Shown here piece by piece: positions 30,814-38,781 of a DNA stretch of 64,000 bases (the stretch's first letter is position 1; each line of letters begins with the position of its first letter). The position numbers were made by a program, and so were the translations under genes. Origin of the DNA: Prostheceraeus crozeri. Taxonomy: Eukaryota; Platyhelminthes; Polycladida; Euryleptidae. The DNA lies in the NCBI GenBank assembly GCA_907163375.1, contig CAJQUW010009247.1, forward strand, positions 1 to 64,000, in the 5' to 3' direction. The notes under the pieces were generated by a model. It did no database searches. It had not been told where the DNA came from and saw only the letters and a list, made by a program, of their open reading frames with translations.

Positions 30814-30887
30814 GTGGCTCGTAGCTCAGATGGTTAGAGCACAGGTCTAGTTAACCTTGGTCGTAGGTTCGAATCCTACCAGCCGCA
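30814..30887 (+). tRNA. tRNA-like gene, last (56th) copy
   Basis: Same 74-nt sequence as the first copy, in the truncated last unit. The tRNA-like part and terminator are complete; the unit stops matching at 30943, 55 bases before the right inverted arm. Confidence 0.7.
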
Positions 30888-30998
30888 CATCTTTTGCATG
30901 GCAATTTGATCTATCGTTTATCTAATTTCATTGTTGTTAATTGTATCGCTGATTTGCTTTCATTCGTCGGAGAGCTTGAATGGCTGAAGAAAACTTTT

Positions 30999-31484
30999 GA
31001 CTTTTACGTTTCGTCATTTTACGTTTCGCCATTTTCCGTGTTAGTCTTTGCTAAAACCTATCTTTACCACATTTGCATAGGTACTAACTATTGCGACATA
31101 AGTGACACTCGAAATGAGCAATGTCACAGTGGTTACATTGGCAAAGTTGAATGCAATTACGTATGAAACAGCGTTGACAAAATGCATGCTTACATCTCTT
31201 GAAGATGCGCTTTTCATTTCCATCCTTTCGCTTACATACATCGCAGCACATAGTTTCACCGTTACTGATGTCTATAGCAAGTCTTTTTGAAGATATGAAT
31301 TTGCTAGCCTTTTCTAAATAATAGACGCATGTACAGAAGGAATATACTTCGAGAGTGAGCAGACATAGCTCGAAAACCAGTTGTGCTACAATCAAGTACC
31401 ACTGCATTTTCAATTTTTCTTTATGGAAAGTTGAATGTGAATATCTGAAATCGCTTCAATCACTAGACTGCTACCATGATGGTT
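30999..31484. repeat. 486-bp inverted arm, right (native-context) copy
   Basis: Inverted match of 13866-14351. Here the arm overlaps the end of the 136-residue gene and the RING gene in their natural leftward order, so this is the probable source copy. Confidence 0.92.
31084..31407 (-). CDS. RING-finger protein, native copy
   Basis: 107 residues from ATG 31407, which lies just past the stop of the preceding 136-residue gene (31410), so the two are tightly linked. C3HC4 RING in the C-terminal half (CDVC .. CKHAFCQRC .. CQCNHC). Last gene of a leftward cluster starting at 33422. Likely E3-ligase type, substrate unknown. A perfect octamer (- strand 31078-31071) lies just after its stop and points toward the array. 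Confidence 0.62.
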   Translation of the reverse strand: MQWYLIVAQLVFELCLLTLEVYSFCTCVYYLEKASKFISSKRLAIDISNGETMCCDVCKRKDGNEKRIFKRCKHAFCQRCFIRNCIQLCQCNHCDIAHFECHLCRNS

Positions 31485-31820
31485 AAATGCGTTAAGACGT
31501 TCAGCAATTTTTATCATATGTCTTTTAAGAAATTCTTCGGGGTGATCTACCACTTCCATTGAATAAGAAGCAAAATGGAAAGAGCGACTTTCCACCTCTT
31601 CCTTTCCAAAATGACTAAACTTAATTTTCGCAACTAATCGCGCCATGACAATGCTATCAGAGAATGTATTCATTAACTCTAGAAATAGAGTGCTAGCATC
31701 ATCGACCACTGCTTCGATGTCGGTCTCATCTTTATGAAAATTTATCACATAATCTTGAACAGCTCCTTTTAAACTTTGCCTATGAAAACGTAATGTTCCG
31801 CAGTCGTTTGAGAAAGACAT
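31410..31820 (-). CDS. Stand-alone protein resembling the N-terminal domain of Polinton polymerases
   Basis: 136 residues from ATG 31820. The segment FHFASYSMEVVD, then a helical stretch, then LNAFNHHGSSLVIEAI with I.IQLS parallels the polymerase frame at nt 470-640 (FHIPSSPATEVVD .. IDKFNERDSGLVFDGIETA .. IKIS), including spacing. In animal Polinton polymerases this block precedes the zinc fingers/exonuclease region and has no known function. Here it exists without any polymerase. ATGCAATG, one base off the octamer, lies about 23 bases before the ATG. Followed by the RING gene. The domain match is by eye. Confidence 0.55.
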   Translation of the reverse strand: MSFSNDCGTLRFHRQSLKGAVQDYVINFHKDETDIEAVVDDASTLFLELMNTFSDSIVMARLVAKIKFSHFGKEEVESRSFHFASYSMEVVDHPEEFLKRHMIKIAERLNAFNHHGSSLVIEAISDIHIQLSIKKN

Positions 31821-31907
31821 GATCGCCCTTTAACTAACCCATCCATTGCATGAAAACAACAACTCTTCTCATAGTAACATTTATTGAATAACGGTAACAA
31901 GCATGCA

Positions 31908-32438
31908 TTATAAATCAATGGTTTGAAAGAGATAAAATAGATACAGCTGATAACTATCATCCAGCGAGCAATGATAACCATACAGGACTTTGGCAGTGTT
32001 GAGGTAAGGAGGAAAGAAGCATTGGTTATGAACGTAGCTACTACAACGAACAGACAAAATAGGAACACACAAATCCTTAAAACGTTTCGTGACTTCATGA
32101 TAATGTTGATTCACTCTACTATCCCAAGGCGGGAGCAAAATATCATCAATGATTAGATTGGGAAATACTTTCCTCTCCTTACCAGGATTATTACAAAAGA
32201 TGCGTATAACATTGAAAGCAGCTAACCATCGTTTAAAGTCAATAAGAAGAGCACTTTCACAAGAAAAGCCATAGTCTTGCAAATATTTCAGATTAAGTCC
32301 ATGAATGTGTTTTCTCGCCCATTGATCAACATTGGGATCGCAGTTGGCATGTTGATGATAGACACTAACAATCTGATATGTCCAATTGTTCATAGCAATA
32401 GCACTGAGCTCCTGTACAGGTTCACCCTCACAATCCAT
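31908..32438 (-). CDS. DEDDh-exonuclease-like protein, candidate
   Basis: 176 residues from ATG 32438. The start MDCEGEPVQELSAI places Asp-x-Glu in a motif I context, and WARKHIHGLN at about residue 40 is a conserved block in exonuclease-like proteins that I remember from cnidarian and other invertebrate mobile elements. A later Asp-rich stretch (LIIDDILLPPWD) could supply further acidic residues, but a full DEDDh set cannot be assigned with confidence. A 3'-5' exonuclease for replication or repair of the element would make sense next to polymerase-related genes; this is inference. The C-terminal part after about residue 130 is low in recognisable motifs. Confidence 0.4.
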   Translation of the reverse strand: MDCEGEPVQELSAIAMNNWTYQIVSVYHQHANCDPNVDQWARKHIHGLNLKYLQDYGFSCESALLIDFKRWLAAFNVIRIFCNNPGKERKVFPNLIIDDILLPPWDSRVNQHYHEVTKRFKDLCVPILSVRCSSYVHNQCFFPPYLNTAKVLYGYHCSLDDSYQLYLFYLFQTIDL

Positions 32439-32490
32439 AAAAATGATGATAGAAGCCTAAAACGGAAATTTACACATCTAAGGAAACGTT

Positions 32491-32739
32491 CTATAACATA
32501 TTACAAAATGAAGAATTACATCGATGCTTTTCACGACAAAATACACAAATGATATGATGGCAACGAAGAAGTAAAATGTATCTAATAAGACCACGTCTAC
32601 GACACTCAAAGCACATAAGCGAATTGTCATAGGGTAGAGTTAGGAAAGGACTAGTAATTCTCCTTCTTTGATTTGCGTTTTGATGTAGCATTCTTCTCCG
32701 ACTTGCGCTTCGTACCACTGCTGTTAAGGATTTGATCAA
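32491..32739 (-). CDS. Second RING-like zinc-finger protein, small
   Basis: 82 residues by the longest frame. Basic N-terminus, then MCFECRRRG, CHHIICVFC and CNSSFC, giving a C-x2-C .. C-H .. C-x2-C .. C spacing like a small RING or TRASH finger. It overlaps the Lys-rich frame 32651-32863 in its first part, so the real start may be further downstream. It precedes the exonuclease-like gene in the leftward cluster. Not recognised as a known family. Confidence 0.4.
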   Translation of the reverse strand: MIKSLTAVVRSASRRRMLHQNANQRRRITSPFLTLPYDNSLMCFECRRRGLIRYILLLRCHHIICVFCREKHRCNSSFCNML

Positions 32740-32863
32740 TTATGTCGTCCACGTTGGGTGGTTTTGGAATATATAGGATGGATTCCATATGCATGGAGAG
32801 AGAGGCTATTTTATTATCCTTGTGTCGACCATAATATAGCCCATTCACTTTGAAATATCCCAA
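32651..32863 (-). CDS. Small Lys-rich frame overlapping the end of the upstream gene
   Basis: 70 residues. Begins VNGLYYGRHKDNK-like after the first Met and ends in KRKSEKNATSKRKSKK, a likely nuclear localisation signal. It overlaps the end of the intron-bearing gene 32845-33422 by 19 bases. Whether it is a separate gene or related to its neighbour is left open. Confidence 0.3.
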   Translation of the reverse strand: MGYFKVNGLYYGRHKDNKIASLSMHMESILYIPKPPNVDDIIDQILNSSGTKRKSEKNATSKRKSKKENY

Positions 32864-33422
32864 GTACCTTCTCCGAGCTCATCACATCTGATGGGTATTG
32901 AATGATCTCTATCCTTCTTATAGTAAGTACACCAATGTGATACCGGTAGGCAAATGTGATTACCATCCCAAATCTTCCTATAGGGAGTATCCTTGTCATC
33001 TCTCGCCTTCCACTCTTGAGGAAGAGGAGTAGGAATGTCCATATTTAATGTCACGTACTCCTCAATAATATCAAGTTGGTGGCGAATGTACGGACTCACG
33101 GGGATCAGTATGTAGTCCCCATACTGATTGTGCATTATCTTGACATCCGTGGAAGGGAGCATTCCCGTTTGGAGTACTACGCTATGATCATCATAACGCA
33201 AGGCTTGTTTAAATTTACGCTGTAGCGGTGTAGGATTATGTACCTTGGATGTTTCTTCCACTGGCCTCAGTTGTAGATGATCTGACCGTAGCGAACCTTG
33301 TAACGTTTGACCGCCATTTTGTCCTACTAGTGCAGCAGATGGAGTAGATGCCTGAAAATGAAAAAAGATTGTATTAAGTTTACGTTCAAGGGAGGAGAGG
33401 GAGGGAAGTAGCGACTTACCAT
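32845..33422 (-). CDS. Unknown nuclear-type protein gene with a 5' intron
   Basis: The downstream frame gives about 138 residues after the GTG at 33261 and stays open upstream to an intron acceptor at 33352. A start ATG at 33422-33420 directly abuts GTAAGT, and a pyrimidine-rich tract ends in CAG at 33352, making a 68-bp intron (33352-33419) that splits the gene after its first codon. Visible blocks: LQRKFKQAL, YGDYILIPVSPYIRHQL, PLPQEWKAR, LPVSHWCTYY. I do not recognise the family. Promoter elements upstream (TATA, two CCAAT) make this the best-supported transcription unit of the region. It is the first gene of the leftward cluster ending with the RING gene. Confidence 0.55.
33352..33419 (-). 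other. 68-bp spliceosomal intron after the first codon
   Basis: GTAAGT donor at the ATG, TTTTCATTTTCAG acceptor, typical short invertebrate intron. Frame is open on the exon side. Confidence 0.6.
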
Positions 33423-33521
33423 TTTAGTTGGATAATAGAACAGGGAACTAGAGAGAGAGAAAATGTGCGTCCGTCACTCGTGTGATTCAACGATGAAATG
33501 ATTCTCACTGTGGAAGGCTCG

Positions 33522-33570
33522 CTATTTATAAAGAAATGCTTGATTCTCATTGGATGATGATCCTCATTGG
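33522..33570 (-). promoter_or_regulatory. Pol II core promoter: TATAAATAG plus two CCAAT boxes
   Basis: TATAAATAGCG on the - strand (33530-33522 and on), with CCAAT boxes at 33553-33549 and 33570-33566, about 100 bases before the ATG at 33422. The same TATAAATAGC(G) core occurs in the tandem repeats at 62.9-63.7 kb. Confidence 0.65.
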
Positions 33571-33589
33571 ACAATAACATCAAGCTGAT

Positions 33590-35400
33590 TCGAAATCTGG
33601 CCTCCGTTTACCCATCCGAGCCTTCGTTTTGGTGCTACAACCCAAAACGTCCCAAATTCTAACTCTGTCGTTTTTCGCCAATGTCCCAAAATCTTAAATG
33701 GTGTCTCACATCTAAACGAAGACAGATAGGAACAAGCCGTTTCTTTCACTGAATTTGTCTCACTCTTAGCTTTCAAACGAGCTATCGCACGACAAAATCC
33801 GTCCACTGGAAGCCAAAATCGAAGCAAGCTGTCCAGAGGGGGGGGACGTCAGTGAAATTTCAGAATTTGATGAAAAATGTTTTGGTGACGGTCCCAGGTC
33901 GAAATTCCACACTTTGGAAAATTTTCAAAATTTTACCCATACAAAGTCACTCTGACACTTAGGATTTTTTCAGGTAAGCGAGCTCCGACCTAAAATCTTG
34001 TAACCGCACTAACTTTTGAACGAAGACAGATAGGAACAAGCCGATTCTTTCACTGAATTTGTCTCACTCTTAGCTTTCAAACGAGCTATCGCACGACAAA
34101 ATCCGTCCACTGGAAGCCAAAATCGAAGGAAGCTGGCCAGAGGGGGGGGGGACGTCAGCGAAAATTTTTCTATCCGATTGACTTGAAACTCACCATACCG
34201 ATGCAGAATTTCACGCTGAATCCGAATCTGGCCTCCGTTTTCTCATCCGATGCTTCGTTTTGGCTCTACAGTAGGCAGCCATCGCAAAAATTCTAACTCT
34301 GTCGTTTTTTCGAAAAATGTTGAAAATTTTTTCTCTCCGATTGACTTGAAACTCACCATACAGATAGAGAATTTCACGCTGATTCCAAATCTGGCCTCCG
34401 TTTACCCATCCGAGCCTTCGTTTTGGTGCTACAGCCCAAAACGTCCCAAATTCTAACTCTGTCGTTTTTCGCCAATGTCCCAAAATCTTAAATGGCGTCT
34501 CACATCTAAACGAAGACAGATAGGAACAAGCCGATTCTTTCACTGAATTTGTCTCACTCTTAGCTTTCAAACGAGCTATGGCACGACAAAATCCGTCCAC
34601 TGGAAGCCAAAATCGAAGCGAGCTGTCCAGAGGGGGGGGACGTCAGCGAAAATTTTTCTATCCGATTGACTTGAAACTCACCATACCGATGCAGAATTTC
34701 ACGCTGAATCCGAATCTGGCCTCCGTTTTCTCATCCGATGCTTCGTTTTGGCTCTACAGTAGGCAGCCATCGCAAAAATTCTAACTCAGTCGTTTTTTCG
34801 AAAAATGTTGAAAATTTTTTCTCTCCGATTGACTTGAAACTCACCATACAGATAGAGAATTTCACGCTGATTCCAAATCTGGCCTCCGTTTACCCATCCG
34901 AGCCTTCGTTTTGGTGCTACAGCCCAAAACGTCCCAAATTCTAACTCTGTCGTTTTTCGCCAATGTCCCAAAATCTTAAATGGCGTCTCACATCTAAACG
35001 AAGACAGATAGGAACAAGCCGTTTCTTTCACTGAATTTGTCTCACTCTTAGCTTTCAAACGAGCTATCGCACGATAAAATCCGTCCACTAGAAGCCAAAA
35101 TCGAAGCAAGCTGTCCAGAGGGGGGGGACGTCAGCGAAAATTTTTTTCTCTCCGATTGACTTGAAACTCACCATACCGATGCAGAATTTCACGCTGAATC
35201 CGAATCTGGCCTCCGTTTTCCCATCCGATGCTTCGTTTGGGCGCTACACACCAAAACGTCCCAAATTTTAACTCTGTTAAAATTTTGAAGAAAAATTTTT
35301 TCTCGCCGATTGAGCTGGAAATCACACCACAGATGCAGAATTTTACGCTGAATCCGAATCTGGCAGCCATTTCACCATCCACGACAACCTAGACGGTCGC
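33590..35400. repeat. Complex tandem/dispersed repeat with poly-G runs, unit about 489 bp
   Basis: A landmark CCAGAGGGGGGG..GACGTCAG recurs at about 33832, 34137, 34627 and 35115; the last two intervals are 490 and 488 bp with near-identical content, the first is shortened (305 bp). Within a unit two related halves (each with 'ctggcctccgttt' and 'attctaactctgtcgtttt') appear. Reading frames here run through the repeat in several phases and have no protein motifs. Diverged copies lie inverted at 58.36-59.42 kb, so the family is dispersed. No transposase or ends were recognised. Confidence 0.85.
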
Positions 35401-35660
35401 CCACGTCAACCTGGACGGTCGCCCACGTCAACCTAGACGGTCGCCCACGTCAACCAGGCGGTCGGACCAACTCACCCGAGTCTCACACTCTGTCGTTGCA
35501 GAGGGGGGGGGAGTCAGCGAACATGTTGTGAACGTGAACCCACCTGGCCGGCACACCACGACAGACCACAACCTCTGTCGTTCCAGAGGGGGGGGACTCA
35601 GACCCGAAGCACCACGGCGGCCGACCACGACACTCTACCGTTCCAGAGGGGGGGGGGGCG
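35390..35660. repeat. 22-bp tandem repeat followed by G-run repeats
   Basis: About three copies of a 22-bp unit (cgcccacgtcaacctagacggt type) at 35397-35460, then three 'cgttgcagaggggggggg / cgttccagagggggggg' blocks at about 35493, 35580 and 35640. G runs of 8-12 could form quadruplexes on the + strand. Confidence 0.7.
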
Positions 35661-35699
35661 CCGGTCGAGTGTTTGTCACTTGCTTACTACTTCCAAATT

Positions 35700-37019
35700 C
35701 ACCAATGAGACAATAATTAGCTGTAGTCTGCTTCAAGTGATAAAATCTTTTATAAAATTGATATTGAATTTGATCTAAACTTTTTTAGATTATTAAAGAA
35801 GCAGAATTCGGCACAGTATTTCATTTTTGATAACGCAAGCATCTCGAATGTATTCTTTGAAATATCTCCAGGAACTTGTCCAAATTCTTTTAGTTGTTTA
35901 ACTGTTAAATAAGAAGCTTGCAATCAACCACTGCATGATTGGATTAGAATCAGTCACATCCAAAGAAATAGACTTTATCTGAAGTTGACTAGAATGGAGA
36001 ATGGCTCAAGGTCGCGGCACATCCGGGCGAACTAAGTTGGGGCATGAACCACCAATTAAAAGGCTAGAATTGCACATGTGACTGTTTCTAACCCAATAAT
36101 TAAGCAGTTGACAAGTATTTCACCGATCAACAAAAGCGAAACTTTTGTGCCACTTGTGTATTGCATGAAGCTTTACTTTCATTCTAGAGGTTTTATTGTT
36201 ATCAATTTCTATGGTCACATGGGTCATTCTAAACTTTTACTGTTATTCATACCCAACTAAGTCTCTCCGACTGTGACGTAGATATCGTATATAAATCATA
36301 GATGTCCCTGCCTTGAGTCAATTTCCACTCTGGTCAACTTCAGAAGGCCAACAATCTACGTCTATGGCTCAATCATACACCGATCTATGTCACTGTTATT
36401 AGATCTTCTGATTAATCAAATTACTCAAGCATTTAACAGTTGCATATTCTTGTCGCTAGGATCTTATATAGGATGTCACACTGTATATCCTATATACAAA
36501 GAGAAATGATGCTACTGCTAAGCTGTCGGTAGGCCTACTTAACCATTGTGAGACAGATGAGTTCACCAGAGTTTAGGTACCGTTGTCATGACAACACATG
36601 TCCATGACGTAGCGTATATTTCTAATTTTGTGGAGTCTCGGATTTCTTTGATGGTGGCAATTAAGCGAGTATGTAAAGACCAGTTGCATTAAAATAAGAC
36701 TTGTATCCAGTGCACAGTTCTCTGGCAAAATGCAACAAAATGCGTGAATTTTGATCAATTTAGCATGTTGCTGTCCTATTCTAATAACACTAAATTCATT
36801 CTATTTTATATCTACGCACAGCAAATGTGGGAAGATGAAGATTCTGAGCACAAAAGTGTAATAAATCCAGCCAGATAACAGAATATTTCTCCATTATGAG
36901 CTACTTTCTCAGTCTCAACTTTAATAGGTCTCATGATAAACTATAGCGAAGTGGTAAGCTTGCAAATACAGAATTGATAGAAATGATTCAAAACTTAAGA
37001 TGCATTTGCAGATGCACTT
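35700..37019. other. Intergenic, nothing recognised
   Basis: AT-rich sequence with no long frame, RNA gene or repeat structure that I could support. Confidence 0.5.
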
Positions 37020-37775
37020 TTATTGCAGACACTTTTCGATTCATGATAAGTCAGAAAAGAATGGTCGGACAATGGAAACAAAGGAATAACTTCAATAATC
37101 GTGTTTCATACGTCACCACACAATAGCAATTTAGTGAATCGCGATGAAGGGAATTAGGGTGTGCGCGCTTAGGCAAGTCCTGCTTAGTCATCGTTGCGCA
37201 GACGGGAAGTCGTCTCCTTGCGCGCGCAGTTTCGCGCTGCGACCACTTGGTCGTGCGCACATGCGGCCAGTAGAATACATTGCAGCATATGACATAGTGC
37301 GCACTTGACCCGTCCCGCGACAAATACATGTAGATAGTAAACTGATGCAACCTCTTCCTCATTCATTTTTTCCTCAACAAATGGCGTCGATTGGCCGCTG
37401 TCGCAGCCGCTTTAATGGTCGTGCATTTTTTTGGTCGCCGCGACCTGGCCGCTTAGTGGGCGCTCGCCCTTACTTTGGTCTCATCAGCTTATTGTCATCT
37501 GAGTGTCTGCAAAATGTGTCACCCAATGTTGAACAAGGAGCTCACAAAATAACAAATGAATAACAAGTCACAAAATGTAAATGAACAAGCTGACACTCAC
37601 AGGATAATAAGCTGATGAGATCAAAGCATTTCTCTTTGTCACCATTCATTAAATCGCTATTGTCTGGACTCTGTCCAATGACTCACGAAGCACGATTATT
37701 GAAGACAGGTCTTTGTTTCCATTGTGTGTCCATTCTTCTCTGCCTCATCATGGATCGAAAAGTGTCAGCAAAATA
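37020..37775. mobile_element. Fold-back/MITE-like element with about 120-bp terminal inverted repeats
   Basis: The left end (37022-37140: gcagacacttttcgattcatgat .. caatggaaacaaag .. cttcaataatcgtg) matches the reverse complement of the right end (37775-37650). An inner inverted pair (37472-37505 against 37588-37625, around cttattgtcatctgagtgtc) adds a second stem. The GC-rich middle has no coding motif. A related, partly interrupted copy is at 47.22-47.88 kb. No target duplication was identified. Confidence 0.7.
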
Positions 37776-38065
37776 GTTGCTCGTGTGAAATATCTGAATA
37801 TATATGAGAACAACATGAAATGTCAATGCTAAAATACAGCATGCAAATACTCATGCGCACTCCTGCAATTATGCAGGCCTGCTTCAGCAAACCAGACAAA
37901 GAAATCTAAGTCAGGCCAGGTCAAGAAATCGATATTCGTGACGACGAAAGCGACGTTCAATTGTGATTGATTGCACGATTGCGGTGAATAGCGCTAACCC
38001 ATATTTCATCTTCGAAACCTTTCATTTCCATGTGTTTTCATTATCGGACGAATTTTTCGCTCTTG

Positions 38066-38368
38066 ATGGCTTCAGGTGATTCCGAAATTGAAATGCAAGA
38101 AAAGGTATTTCTGGCTAGTGCAGCAATTACTTACGACAGTGCTACCAGAGCGATAAAAGAGTACGAAGAAAGATTCCATCGTAAAGCGCCTGGTCGAACA
38201 ACAGTTCAGTATTGGAAAGATCAACTATGGACAGAGGGAAGCTTACTGCCAAGAAAGAAGTCTGGAAGACCATCAGACAAAAATGTGAAGAATCAAGTGA
38301 TCAATTATGTTTTAGAAAACAGCGAAGGAACAAGTCAGAGACAAATTGCCGCGAATGTTGGAAAATAG
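38066..38368 (+). pseudogene. Relic transposon frame with N-terminal HTH domain
   Basis: 100 residues (MASGDSEIEMQEKVFL .. AIKEYEERFHRKAPGRTTVQYWKDQLWTEG .. KKSGRPSDKN .. SEGTSQRQIAANVGK, quoted in parts) resemble the N-terminal HTH domain (DUF4817-like) of mariner-related transposases. There is no DDE catalytic domain after it; the following 190 bases are non-coding and end near 38560 with ACACCCTGTATA, which is typical of a transposon end. A decayed 5' fragment. Confidence 0.6.
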
Positions 38369-38781
38369 GCAAAGGATTTGGTGTAATACGTGTACTAATT
38401 CTTTAATCATTTGAAAAAAAGAGAGACTTCAGAAAAAATCACCATTTAAAAATATTTTTCCTTTCACATGAATAGTTGCAACTTTCTGCAAACGGAGACA
38501 AGGCAGAAGCAACAAGATACAGAAACAGAGACAGAGACATATGAAACACCCTGTATATTTAGTTAAACAGTAAAATTGTTTTTCCACTGATTTTTTACTT
38601 GAATCATACTAACAAAGGTATGCGCAATTTAGACAATTGCTTGTTGTGTACCCTTTGATCATGATAAGATTTACAATTTTGCAGAAAAGAAGGTTTAAAG
38701 TTTTAAGAAGGTTTGCTTGTTGCTAAACTAGGTTTAGTTGCAGCCGTGAGATCAATATCCAGTGACCGACAAAGTCAAATA

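Larger units (their letters stand above)
14381..30943 (+). repeat. Tandem array of 298-bp units, each with a tRNA-like Pol III gene
   Basis: Unit length is exactly 298 bp: the unit-start sequence is at 14381, 14679, 14977 and, 55 units later with no net indel, at 30771. There are 55 full units plus a partial 56th ending at 30943. Only about seven single-base differences were seen: a C-to-T/A change in the B-box/T-stem in units 20, 27, 31 and 37 (CCTACC to CATACC), one in unit 31 (ctattgttta) and a shared T-to-C in units 7 and 54. Each unit holds a tRNA-like gene, a TTTT terminator, an octamer-like TTTTGCAT and a 14-bp palindrome. Such homogeneity means recent amplification or active homogenisation. 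Flanked by 486-bp inverted arms. Confidence 0.97.

Noticed and set aside
14381-30943. CRISPR array or rDNA interpretation of the regular repeats
   Set aside because: Repeats are 298 bp, head to tail, without variable spacers, contain Pol III tRNA-like genes, and the context is eukaryotic; no rRNA sequence is present.
30894-31166. 90-residue + strand frame crossing the array end
   Set aside because: Antisense to the RING gene and starting in the satellite; no motif.
33564-35716. Frames of 60-130 residues in the poly-G repeat region
   Set aside because: They run through tandem repeats on both strands with no protein motif or consistent frame.
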